A stretch of DNA of 64,000 nucleotides from Streptococcus pseudopneumoniae (GTDB lineage Bacteria > Bacillota > Bacilli > Lactobacillales > Streptococcaceae), in NCBI RefSeq assembly GCF_001073085.1, contig NZ_JVFV01000027.1, positions 62,001 through 126,000 on the forward strand, written 5' to 3'. Position numbers and translations under genes: made by a program. The notes beneath the pieces are model-generated. The model saw only the letters and a program-made list of their open reading frames with translations, was not told the DNA's origin and did not search any database. This document shows, piece by piece, positions 25,228 through 33,238 of the stretch. The first letter of the stretch is position 1. Each line of letters starts with the position of its first letter.

Positions 25228-25244
25228 TCATTATTCTACAAAAT
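25228..25244. repeat. Island attachment site, right copy (attR core)
   Basis: Exact copy of TCATTATTCTACAAAAT at 12950-12966. It lies 112 bases after the integrase stop and 75 bases before the GH92 start. Confidence 0.85.
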
Positions 25245-25319
25245 TGTTATATTTTGAAGTCATTTTCTAAAAGTATCCTTTTTCTGATATAATGTAGAAA
25301 ACTACTGAAGGAAACCACT

Positions 25320-27404
25320 ATGAAACCGATACTTGAAACCATTGATACCCGATTTGGCACCGCGAGCAAGCATGCCTTTTCTCGGGGAAATACCCTACCA
25401 TACACTGGAGTGCCTTTTGGGATGAATTACTTTGTTCCACAAACGAGTGATCAAGAAGGATCATGGTTTTTTGATCCTCACCTTCCCATATTTCAGGGTG
25501 TTCGACTAACCCATCAGCCTAGCCCTTGGATTGGTGATTATTCTTGGTTACTACTGACTCCTGTTACAGGAGAAATCAGTGGCGACACCCTCTTCCATCG
25601 TCAGTCTTCTTATAACCTTGATCGTGCTATTTTCAATCCCCATTATCTCAGAATTTTTTCTGAGCGTTATCAGATTGAAACCCAACTCACACCTACTTGC
25701 TATGGGGCTTCTATTCAACTAAGACAGATACAAGGCAAGAAGCTCTCACTCTATCTGCATGCAGCTGATGATCTATCATTAGAGCAAGTAAATGAACGTA
25801 CTGTCAGCCTTGGTCAACGCGGATTAACCGAAACCAACAAAAGTCCCCTCGTCATGTTTACTGCTCTCGCATTCTCTACGGATATTCTATCTATCAATCA
25901 AGTGGGGCAAGACTGGCGTATCGACTTGGCTGGAGCAGAAGCTCTAGTTCAACTAGCTACTTCTTTTATTTCTAAAGAACAGGCCCTCTTTAATCTGCCT
26001 AGAAAAGACTTTGAAGAAACGAAATCAGAGGCTAAAGCAAGTTGGGAAGACCTTCTAGGCCGTTTTGATGTCGTGGAAACTGGCTCTGTAGACCGAACAT
26101 TTTTTGATCACTGTCTTTATAGACTCTTTCTTTTCCCACAAACCTTCTATGAGGTAAATGAGCAAGGCGAGACTATTCATATAGACCTTGCTTCAGGAAC
26201 GATCAAGCCTGGTCTACTCTATACCAACAATGGTTTTTGGGATACCTTCCGCACTTCATTCCCACTCTTTGCCTTGATTATTCCAGAGCACTATCGTCAG
26301 TTTCTTGAAGGTTTCCTCAATAGCTATAGAGATACTGGGTATCTCCCTAAGTGGCTGGCTCCTGACGAAAGAGGAATGATGCCTGGGACTTTGATTGATG
26401 GCCTTCTTGCAGATAGTGCCTGCAAGGATATGGCACCTGAGTTTGAAGAAGAATTTCTCAAAGCCATGATTGAAACTGCTACTAAGGCAGATCCAAAAGC
26501 TATCAACGGGCGACATGGCCTAAGCCAATACCAAGAACTGGGCTATTTATCCACAGACTACCACGAAAGTGTCAGTCATACGCTAAATTATACCTACAGC
26601 GATTTTTGTATCTCTACTTGTGCAGAAAAATTAGGTCAAGAAAATCTGGCTCAAACCTATGCTCAATATTCTAAAAACTATCAGAATCTATTTGACTCTG
26701 AGACGGGTTACATGAGGGCGCGTGATGTAGATGGCAACTTCCGTCCTGACTTTTCTCCCTATAGTTGGGGGCGTGACTACGCTGAGTGTTCAGCTTTTCA
26801 AGCCAGTCTCGGTGTCTTACACGATATTTCTGGACTTAGCCAACTAATGGGTGGAAAAGAAGCCTTTAGCAACTATCTTTTGAAAGCTTGTCAAAGTCTC
26901 CCACTCTTTGAAACGACGGGCTATGGATATGAAATTCATGAGATGAGCGAGATGGCAACAGCGCCATTTGGTCAACTAGCCATTTCCAACCAACCAAGTT
27001 TCCACATCCCTTATCTGTTCCGCTACAGTAGTTATCCCCAATATACCAGTCTCTTGGTCAAGACTCTCCGTCAAAAAGCCTTTCAAGCTGGCTGGGATGC
27101 TTATCCAGGAGATGAGGATAATGGTAGTCTATCGGCTTGGTATGTATGGTCTGCTCTCGGGCTTTACCCAACCTGCCCAGGAAAAGCAAGTTATGACCTT
27201 GGAATTCCACTCTTTGATCACCTTCGTGTCTATCTGGCAGAAAAAAATCAGTGGTTGGATGTTCGTACTCAACAAAATCATGAGCACTTCCACTTTGTCA
27301 AAGACTGTCAACTGGACGGAAAAGAGAAACAAAGCATCAGCCATCAGGAATTGCTCAATGCTAAGACTCTTGACTTTACCCTCAGCTGGTTGCCAAAGCA
27401 TTAA
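25320..27404 (+). CDS. Family GH92 alpha-1,2-mannosidase
   Basis: A 694-residue GH92 enzyme, calcium-dependent in this family, without signal peptide, so cytoplasmic. Typical GH92 stretches are visible, including GLLYTNNGFWDTFRTSFPLF (mid-protein) and GDEDNGSLSAWYVWSALGLYP near the end. It removes alpha-1,2-linked mannose from high-mannose N-glycans before GH38 and GH125 act. A TATAAT lies at about 25290 in the short region between attR and the start. It is divergent from the GH125 operon and now separated from it by the island. A terminator follows. Confidence 0.93.
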   Translation: MKPILETIDTRFGTASKHAFSRGNTLPYTGVPFGMNYFVPQTSDQEGSWFFDPHLPIFQGVRLTHQPSPWIGDYSWLLLTPVTGEISGDTLFHRQSSYNLDRAIFNPHYLRIFSERYQIETQLTPTCYGASIQLRQIQGKKLSLYLHAADDLSLEQVNERTVSLGQRGLTETNKSPLVMFTALAFSTDILSINQVGQDWRIDLAGAEALVQLATSFISKEQALFNLPRKDFEETKSEAKASWEDLLGRFDVVETGSVDRTFFDHCLYRLFLFPQTFYEVNEQGETIHIDLASGTIKPGLLYTNNGFWDTFRTSFPLFALIIPEHYRQFLEGFLNSYRDTGYLPKWLAPDERGMMPGTLIDGLLADSACKDMAPEFEEEFLKAMIETATKADPKAINGRHGLSQYQELGYLSTDYHESVSHTLNYTYSDFCISTCAEKLGQENLAQTYAQYSKNYQNLFDSETGYMRARDVDGNFRPDFSPYSWGRDYAECSAFQASLGVLHDISGLSQLMGGKEAFSNYLLKACQSLPLFETTGYGYEIHEMSEMATAPFGQLAISNQPSFHIPYLFRYSSYPQYTSLLVKTLRQKAFQAGWDAYPGDEDNGSLSAWYVWSALGLYPTCPGKASYDLGIPLFDHLRVYLAEKNQWLDVRTQQNHEHFHFVKDCQLDGKEKQSISHQELLNAKTLDFTLSWLPKH

Positions 27405-27413
27405 TAACCTAAC

Positions 27414-27440
27414 CCCTTTGTCAGACGCAAAGGGATCTTC
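27414..27440 (+). terminator. Terminator after GH92
   Basis: CCCTTTG (27414-27420), 7-base loop, CAAAGGG (27428-27434), then a T-rich run. Confidence 0.75.
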
Positions 27441-27699
27441 TTATCCATAAAAAGTTATCCACAAGCTGTGAATAACCTTCAACCTTTCTTCGGAAAAGAT
27501 TTTCAAGTTTTTCCAAAATATCTTTCCAATTCCATTCTCTATGCTTTAGACTAGAAAGCATCCAACAAAGCTTGTTATATCAAGATTTATACTAGTTTAT
27601 CATCTCTTATAATTCCTAAATTTCTTGCTGCCTTCTAAACCATTGCTATAAAAATATTTTTGATAGGATGGTGTCAAGTTATCCACAGGATGTGGATAA
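27441..27699. repeat. Two inverted pairs of DnaA-box-like sequences
   Basis: TTATCCACA (27455-27463) faces TGTGAATAA (27467-27475), and TTATCCACA (27679-27687) faces TGTGGATAA (27691-27699). A near match, TTATCCATA, is at 27441-27449. All four fit the bacterial DnaA box TTATNCACA. The surrounding 470-base gap (27405-27875) has no gene. The cluster is not beside dnaA, so it is not evidently oriC; it may titrate or load DnaA. Confidence 0.65.
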
Positions 27700-27831
27700 T
27701 CTTTTTCTAAACCAACAAGCCCTATTCCCTATCTGTTAGCTAGCTTTTACTTTTTTTATAGTAAATTTCAAAGTTTGTTAGGCGCTTTCAAAAAATCATG
27801 ATATACTGAAATTATCTGAAAAGGAGACATT

Positions 27832-28925
27832 ATAAAAAAAGATCAACACCCTTAATTAGCTGATGGTTTCTCTGCTTGCTAATCTTTGGACTTTTCCTCT
27901 ACCTTTCTACAAAAGGATTGACAACACTGAAAGTCATCGGTAGCTTGGCAGGAAGTGCCATGTTGATTATGTCTTTACTCTTTGTGCTTTTGGCTGTCGG
28001 TCTGCCTTTCATTAAGCCAGACATCCAGTTTGCGACACCGCACATGGATCAACTGAGCACCTACATTCCAAACTTTGATTTTTCTTATTTCACAACGATC
28101 TCATTACTGGTCTTTGCAGTTGGTGGTTGCGAAAAAATTTCCCCTTATGTGAATCAAACTCGTAATCCTGCAAAAGAATTTCCAAAGGGTATGATTGTCA
28201 TGGCCATCATGGTAGGACTCTCTGCTATCCTTGGTTCAGTTGCCATGGGAATGCTATTTGATGGTAATAACATCCCTGAAGACCTCATGCGTAATGGTGC
28301 TTATCAAGCCTTCCAAATGTTAGGAAATTCTTGGGGAGTTGGAAACCTCTTTGTCGTAATCTACGCTCTTACAAACATGGTCGGACAAATTGCGGCACTT
28401 GCCTTCTCTATTGATGCACCATTACAAATCCTACTCAATAACGCTGACGAAAACTACATCCCAAGCTGGCTTCGTAAACGTACTGAAAAAGGGGTCCTCA
28501 TTAACGGCTACCTCCTTACAGGCGTCCTCGTTAGCCTTATCATCATCCTTCCAATTTTTGGTATTCAGGAAATTGACGGACTTGTAAAATGGATGACCAA
28601 CCTCAATTCTATAGTAATGCCAATGCGTTACCTCTGGGTATTCCTTGCCTATATGATGCTCAATCGTGCTTGGAAGACATACAAAAATGCCGAATACAAG
28701 TTTGTGAACAATCCTAAAATTGGCTTTGTGATCGGTACTTGGTGCCTCCTATTTACAGCCTTTGCTTGTATCCTAGGTATGGTTCCAAAAATTAGCTATG
28801 CTGAGAATCCAACTGCTTGGCAATTCTCTCTTCTTACAAATATCTTGACACCAATTATTCTGATTGGTCTAGGAGTTATTCTACCAGTACTTGCCAAAAA
28901 AGAACAAAAGAAACAAATCAAATAA
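27832..28925 (+). pseudogene. Amino acid permease (APC family, YjeM-like), 5' part deleted
   Basis: The open part (27876-28925, 349 codons from a TTG) is the C-terminal two thirds of an APC-superfamily transporter. It has about nine membrane segments and motifs such as FAVGGCEKISPYVNQTRNP and GQIAALAFSIDAPLQ, as in the YjeM glutamate/GABA group (about 500 residues when complete). Upstream, AAAAGGAGACATT is followed by ATA-AAA-AAA-GAT-CAA-CAC, which looks like a decayed start of the same gene, then a stop, then the body in a different frame. So a start mutation plus a frame-changing deletion of roughly 130-150 codons has inactivated it. Confidence 0.82.
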
Positions 28926-28982
28926 ATCAAATAAATTCTACTATTAGCTAGATAGTTTCACTTTTGTCTTTTCCTGAAAGAA

Positions 28983-29016
28983 AAATCCCTTTGAACAGTA
29001 GCGTTCAAGGGGATTT
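28983..29016. terminator. Bidirectional terminator between the permease remnant and polA
   Basis: A 14-bp stem (28983-28996 with 29003-29016, loop of 6) flanked by A and T runs, serving polA on the minus strand and the remnant on the plus strand. Confidence 0.9.
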
Positions 29017-29039
29017 CTTTTTGTTTAATAGTCTATTTT

Positions 29040-31673
29040 TTACTTGGCCTCATACCAAGTTACGCCTTCATTTTCATCAGCAATCAGGGGCACACTTAGT
29101 TGAATGGCTTCTTCCATGGTTTGTTTGACGAGTTTTTTTATGGCAGCTAATTCTGACTTAGGCACTTCAAGAACAATTTCATCGTGTACTTGTAACAACA
29201 TCTTAGTTTGATAACCACCTGCTACCAAGGCTTTATCTAGCTGAATCATAGCGATTTTGAGAATATCTGCAGCCGATCCTTGAATAGGTGAGTTGATAGC
29301 TGTACGCTCTGCAAAACCACGAATGTTAAAGTTACGCGAATTGATATCTGGCAACTCACGACGACGTTTGAAGAGAGTCTCTACATAACCCTTATCACGC
29401 GCCTCACGAACGACTTCATCCATGTAATTTTTGATACCAGGGAAGCGTTCAAAGTAAGTGTCGATGTATGCTTTAGCCTCTTTACGGCTGATACCTAGGT
29501 TATTGGATAAACCAAAGTCTGAAATTCCATAAACCACTCCAAAGTTGACAGCCTTGGCATTGCGACGGTCGTTTGGAGTCACATCCTCAGGACGTTCAAT
29601 TCCAAAGACACGCATGGCTGTCGAGGTATGGATATCAGCTCCCTCTTGGAAGGCCTTGATTAAGTGCTCATCTTTAGAGATATGCGCCAAAACTCGCAAC
29701 TCAATCTGTGAATAGTCAGAGCTGAGAAGGACACTATCCTCCCACTCTGGCACGAAAGCCTTACGAATGAGGCGACCTTGTTCCAAGCGAACAGGAATAT
29801 TTTGCAAGTTTGGATCCACACTAGACAGACGCCCTGTCTGAGTTAAATCTTGGACATAGCGCGTGTGAATCTTGCCATCCGCTAAAATCCAATCCTGCAA
29901 ACCAATCACATAAGTCGATTGAATCTTAGCAATTTGACGATAATCTAAAATTTTCTTGACGATTGGGGCAATAGGAGCTAGGCGCTCTAACACATCCACG
30001 GCTGTCGAGTACCCTGTCTTGGTTTTCTTGGTATATTCGAGAGGGAGACCTAGTTTTTCAAAAAGAAGGACACCCAACTGTTTAGGTGAATTGATATTAA
30101 ATTCCTCACCTGCTAGGTCATAAATCTCTTGCGTCAACTTTTCAATGACAAGCTCATTTTCAGCTTGCATCTCGAGTAATGTTTCTTTTTTTACCTTGAT
30201 CCCAGCAATTTCCATCTTAGCAAGGACAAAAGCCAGAGGCTGCTCCATGTCATAAAGGAGATCTAATTGCCCATTTTCGCTTAATTTTTCAAGTAAGACA
30301 GGCTCTGTCTCAACCAATACAGCAACCTTGCGAGCCAAGTGTTCCAAGAAGGTCTCTCTCTCAGGGATAGCTTTCTTGACACCCTTACCATAGAAGGTTT
30401 CATCATCGACTAGGTAAGTTTGACCATAGAGACTAGCAATGGTTGAAATTTCATTATTCTCTACAGTAGAGAGAAGGTATTTGGCCAAGCGACTGTCAAA
30501 AGCTGGAGCCTGTAAATTCAAACCAAAACGATTTAAGAGAACTTTAGCTTTCTTAAAGTCATACACTTTCAGAGGTGTTTTTTCTAGAAAATCTTTGAGA
30601 ATCGGATTCTGCAAAAGTTTCAACTTATCTGTAGCGTATAGCTTGTCCCCACAAGACCAAGCAAAACCAACCAAATCATCTGTATGGTAATTTTCACCAA
30701 AAAGTTCAAAGTGAAAGATAGAGTCGGCACTCAGCATATCTTCAGTCACTTTGTCAACCATGGTGAAATTCAAAGTCTCAGCTTGATTCGCCTGAGAAGC
30801 ATTCAAGGCTTGTTTGAGCTGTTTAAAGCCCATCTCATCGTAGAATTTACCTAAACTTTCCACATTTGGACCACTATAGACCAAGTCATCTAGGCCAATC
30901 TCGATTGGTGCCTTGGTATCAATCGTTGCCAGTGTTTTAGACAAAAAGGCCTGTTCCTTGTCATTGACGAGATTTTCCTTCATCTTGGAAGCCTTCATGC
31001 TATCAATATTTTCATAAATACCTTCGAGCGAGCCGTGTTCTAACAAGAGCTTGATACCGGTCTTTTCACCAATCTTGGTCACCCCTGGAATATTATCAGA
31101 CTTATCCCCCATGAGTGCCTTGAGATCAATGAACTGGATTGGTGTGATTCCCATCTTTTCCATGAGATAAGCCGGCGTAAATGCCTCAAACTCAGCTACA
31201 CCTTTCTTAGAAATCTCAACCACAGTATGCTCATCTGTCAACTGAATCAAGTCCTTGTCTCCGCTGACGATAGTTACATCAAAAGAATCCTTTTCAGCCA
31301 AACGACCCAGAGTCCCGATGATATCATCTGCTTCATACTGAGCTAACTCATAATGACGAATCCCAAGATGGTCTAGCAACTCACGAATAAAAGGAAATTG
31401 CTCACGAAACTCATCTGGAGTCTTGGCACGACCACCCTTATAGTCTGCATACATCTCTGTACGGAAAGTCGTCTTCCCTGCGTCAAAAGCAACCAAAATA
31501 TGGCTCGGCTGGACACGTTCCAATAGGTGATTTAGCATCAGGTGAAAACCGTAGATTGCATTGGTATGTAGTCCATTGTCATTTTTAAAACGATCCAGCT
31601 GCTGGTAAAGTGCAAAAAAAGCGCGAAAAGCAACTGAAGATCCATCAATCAATAATAATTTTTTCTTGTCCAT
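29040..31673 (-). CDS. polA: DNA polymerase I
   Basis: An 877-residue enzyme with an N-terminal 5'-3' exonuclease domain (LLLIDGSSVAFRAFFAL, then DYKGGRAKTPDEF), a central 3'-5' exonuclease-like domain and a polymerase domain with DYSQIELRVLAH, RRNAKAVNFGVVYG and LLQVHDEIVLE. The central domain lacks the usual DxE metal ligands (FHFELFGE), so proofreading is probably absent, as known for pneumococcal PolA. The start at 31673 (MDKKKLLLIDG) matches family members. A TATAAT lies only six bases before this ATG, suggesting a leaderless mRNA. It repairs DNA and processes Okazaki fragments. Confidence 0.95.
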   Translation of the reverse strand: MDKKKLLLIDGSSVAFRAFFALYQQLDRFKNDNGLHTNAIYGFHLMLNHLLERVQPSHILVAFDAGKTTFRTEMYADYKGGRAKTPDEFREQFPFIRELLDHLGIRHYELAQYEADDIIGTLGRLAEKDSFDVTIVSGDKDLIQLTDEHTVVEISKKGVAEFEAFTPAYLMEKMGITPIQFIDLKALMGDKSDNIPGVTKIGEKTGIKLLLEHGSLEGIYENIDSMKASKMKENLVNDKEQAFLSKTLATIDTKAPIEIGLDDLVYSGPNVESLGKFYDEMGFKQLKQALNASQANQAETLNFTMVDKVTEDMLSADSIFHFELFGENYHTDDLVGFAWSCGDKLYATDKLKLLQNPILKDFLEKTPLKVYDFKKAKVLLNRFGLNLQAPAFDSRLAKYLLSTVENNEISTIASLYGQTYLVDDETFYGKGVKKAIPERETFLEHLARKVAVLVETEPVLLEKLSENGQLDLLYDMEQPLAFVLAKMEIAGIKVKKETLLEMQAENELVIEKLTQEIYDLAGEEFNINSPKQLGVLLFEKLGLPLEYTKKTKTGYSTAVDVLERLAPIAPIVKKILDYRQIAKIQSTYVIGLQDWILADGKIHTRYVQDLTQTGRLSSVDPNLQNIPVRLEQGRLIRKAFVPEWEDSVLLSSDYSQIELRVLAHISKDEHLIKAFQEGADIHTSTAMRVFGIERPEDVTPNDRRNAKAVNFGVVYGISDFGLSNNLGISRKEAKAYIDTYFERFPGIKNYMDEVVREARDKGYVETLFKRRRELPDINSRNFNIRGFAERTAINSPIQGSAADILKIAMIQLDKALVAGGYQTKMLLQVHDEIVLEVPKSELAAIKKLVKQTMEEAIQLSVPLIADENEGVTWYEAK

Positions 31674-31679
31674 ACACCC

Positions 31680-31685
31680 ATTATA
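31680..31685 (-). promoter_or_regulatory. -10 element of polA, very close to the start codon
   Basis: TATAAT on the minus strand, separated from the ATG by GGGTGT. The expected first transcribed base is at or next to the ATG. No good -35 is visible. Confidence 0.5.
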
Positions 31686-31737
31686 AAGGAAAGCAGGGAA
31701 AAATACCATTAGGAAGAGCCCAAATGCTGAATAACAC

Positions 31738-32871
31738 TTATGAGACTGGTTTTTCTACTCGAACTCCATCGCCATCAACTTGAAATCCATCGATAGTAGT
31801 ATTTACTGCCAATTCTCCAGATGCATTTACATAGTAATGTTTTCCTGAAACCTGGAACCACTGGCTGGTTTTCATAGCTCCAGAACTTTCCAGATAATAC
31901 CAAATACCTTTATCCTTCAACCAACCTGTCTGCATTTCACCAGATGACTTCAAGTAATACCAATTCGAACCATCTTTTAACCAACCTGTCGTCATTCTAC
32001 CATCAGCTTGCAAATGATACCAGTTCCCATTAATCTTCTTCCAACCGACGGCTATCTGACCATTTTCATAGTAGTACCAACTTGTTCCCTCTTTTGCCCA
32101 ACCATTTTTAGAGCTACCTGTTTTAGTTAAGGGGATATAACGTCTGTTTCCACTTCGTGAAATATAACTAATCCATTTATAGCCTTCTTTTTCAAAGGTT
32201 TGATCATAATGAACACTCATTCCAGCTTCGTAGTAATCGATAACAGTAGATGTCAATGATGGCTGATCCATAATAGCACATTTTTCTGTGAAGTGATGAG
32301 TTCCACTGAAAGCTAGTAGAGACTGATGATGCCCTACACTGGCATTCCCTACATCTTTAAAGTGAATGAAACCAGTCATAGAACTCGCCTTTACAATTCT
32401 ACTATGATATGTTTCTGTATAATCATAATTGTACTCCTCGATTTCAATCATGTCTCCAATCACATTAGATACCCAGGCTACGTGACCGTACTGCCCTCTT
32501 GTACTCCAAGCAATCGCACCAATTGCTGGTTGCTGGTCCACCCGATAGCCTTCTTTTTGGGCTCGATAACCCCATTGATTAGCGTTCCCATAAGCAGCCG
32601 GTAGTTCAAAACCATTGACACTACTTAAACGAAAAGCAGCAAAAGAAGTACACTGTCCTGAGTACATGCGCCACTTATCAATTTTTTGACTTCCATTTTT
32701 ATAATAATAGGGATAATCATCTCCTCGTGCCAGTGATCCATTGTTTACCTGGTTGGCATGAACAGTTCCTCCACCAAACAAAAAAGCTCCTGCTAGTAAT
32801 AGTGAAGCTGATCCTACAGCTGTCTTTCTGAGAAAAGTTCCCTTTTTATGTCCTGCTTTAGTAAATGTCAT
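31738..32871 (-). CDS. cbpD: Choline-binding CHAP murein hydrolase, CbpD type
   Basis: A 377-residue secreted protein. It has a signal peptide (basic start, hydrophobic LLLAGAFLFGG, cleavage near VHA). The CHAP amidase/endopeptidase domain spans about residues 55-175, with catalytic Cys in SGQCTSFAAF and His in YGHVAWV. One SH3-like region follows at about 200-255. Then come about five choline-binding repeats (GWLKDGSNWYYL type) to residue 360, which tether it to teichoic acid choline. CbpD lyses non-competent sister cells during competence. It has the pneumococcal position upstream of veg-dnaB, but appears to have one SH3 domain, not two. AAGGAGA precedes the start, and a ComX box lies upstream. 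Confidence 0.88.
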   Translation of the reverse strand: MTFTKAGHKKGTFLRKTAVGSASLLLAGAFLFGGGTVHANQVNNGSLARGDDYPYYYKNGSQKIDKWRMYSGQCTSFAAFRLSSVNGFELPAAYGNANQWGYRAQKEGYRVDQQPAIGAIAWSTRGQYGHVAWVSNVIGDMIEIEEYNYDYTETYHSRIVKASSMTGFIHFKDVGNASVGHHQSLLAFSGTHHFTEKCAIMDQPSLTSTVIDYYEAGMSVHYDQTFEKEGYKWISYISRSGNRRYIPLTKTGSSKNGWAKEGTSWYYYENGQIAVGWKKINGNWYHLQADGRMTTGWLKDGSNWYYLKSSGEMQTGWLKDKGIWYYLESSGAMKTSQWFQVSGKHYYVNASGELAVNTTIDGFQVDGDGVRVEKPVS

Positions 32872-32898
32872 TCATTCTCCTTCAAATAATTAGATTTT

Positions 32899-32927
32899 TG
32901 AGGTTGACCTCATCTATATCATTCGAA
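32899..32927 (-). promoter_or_regulatory. Competence (ComX) box and palindrome upstream of cbpD
   Basis: The minus strand has TTCGAATG at 32920-32927, a six-of-eight match to the cin box TACGAATA, with the T-rich tract typical of ComX promoters just upstream. A palindrome TGAGGT-TG-ACCTCA at 32899-32912 follows, in the predicted 5' leader. Confidence 0.6.
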
Positions 32928-32936
32928 AGAAAATAA

Positions 32937-32963
32937 AAAAAGTGAGAAACTTCCCACTTTCAT
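32937..32963 (-). terminator. Terminator after veg
   Basis: Stem of about 8 bp (AAGTG..CACTT type) followed by seven T on the minus strand, right after the veg stop. Confidence 0.8.
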
Positions 32964-32971
32964 GATTAGCC

Positions 32972-33238
32972 TTAATCCAAATAATGAATCAGGTTCTTTT
33001 CCGTTAAAATGTCTGAATAGGTGAAAGATTCAACATAGACATTAGCCTGTTTGTCTCCTTCAACATTTCCAAACTCAACGATGAAGAGCGATGGATAAAC
33101 CTCAATTAGTTTTCCCAAACGATTTTTTTGGCGTTTACGACCATTTTCTAAGGTCATTTCTACCACTTGTCCCTCATGCGCCTTAATTTCTTCTTTTATT
33201 TTTTTCATTTTAGCCACATCTGTAAATGCGTCTGTCAT
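32972..33238 (-). CDS. veg: Veg family protein
   Basis: An 88-residue protein of the Veg family (DUF1021), which in Bacillus stimulates biofilm matrix gene expression. It is a small beta-barrel-like protein with HEGQVVEMTLENGRKRQKNR and VEFGNVEGDKQ. It starts at 33238, overlapping the dnaB stop by four bases, so it is translated with dnaB. A terminator follows. Confidence 0.88.
   Translation of the reverse strand: MTDAFTDVAKMKKIKEEIKAHEGQVVEMTLENGRKRQKNRLGKLIEVYPSLFIVEFGNVEGDKQANVYVESFTYSDILTEKNLIHYLD

Larger units (their letters stand above)
12950..25244. mobile_element. Integrated phage-satellite island (PICI / satellite prophage type)
   Basis: About 12.3 kb bounded by a 17-bp direct repeat. 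In order from the right end: tyrosine integrase, repressor, Cro-like gene (divergent), Rha-type regulator, small regulatory-size genes, primase, D5-like helicase, iteron region, Cse60-like and other small genes, DUF1492 and ArpU-like genes, then a Panacea gene pair near the left end. No portal, capsid, tail, holin or lysin genes are present, so it is not a full prophage. The divergent repressor module, primase-helicase-ori block and accessory genes at one end match phage-inducible chromosomal islands. It would need a helper phage for packaging. Confidence 0.85.

Noticed and set aside
12950..25244. Complete prophage or ICE
   Set aside because: No terminase large subunit, portal, capsid, tail, holin or lysin genes, and no relaxase, coupling protein or type IV secretion genes.
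27441..27699. Chromosomal oriC
   Set aside because: DnaA boxes are present, but no dnaA, dnaN or parB gene is near, and only two pairs of boxes are seen; reported as a DnaA-box cluster only.
27760..27800. cre site upstream of the permease remnant (TTTGAAAGCGCC on the minus strand)
   Set aside because: Only one half fits the consensus and the other half has at least two mismatches; not strong enough to list.
32899..32912. Palindrome in the cbpD leader as a rho-independent terminator
   Set aside because: Arms of only six bases, a two-base loop and no T tract; kept as a regulatory note only.
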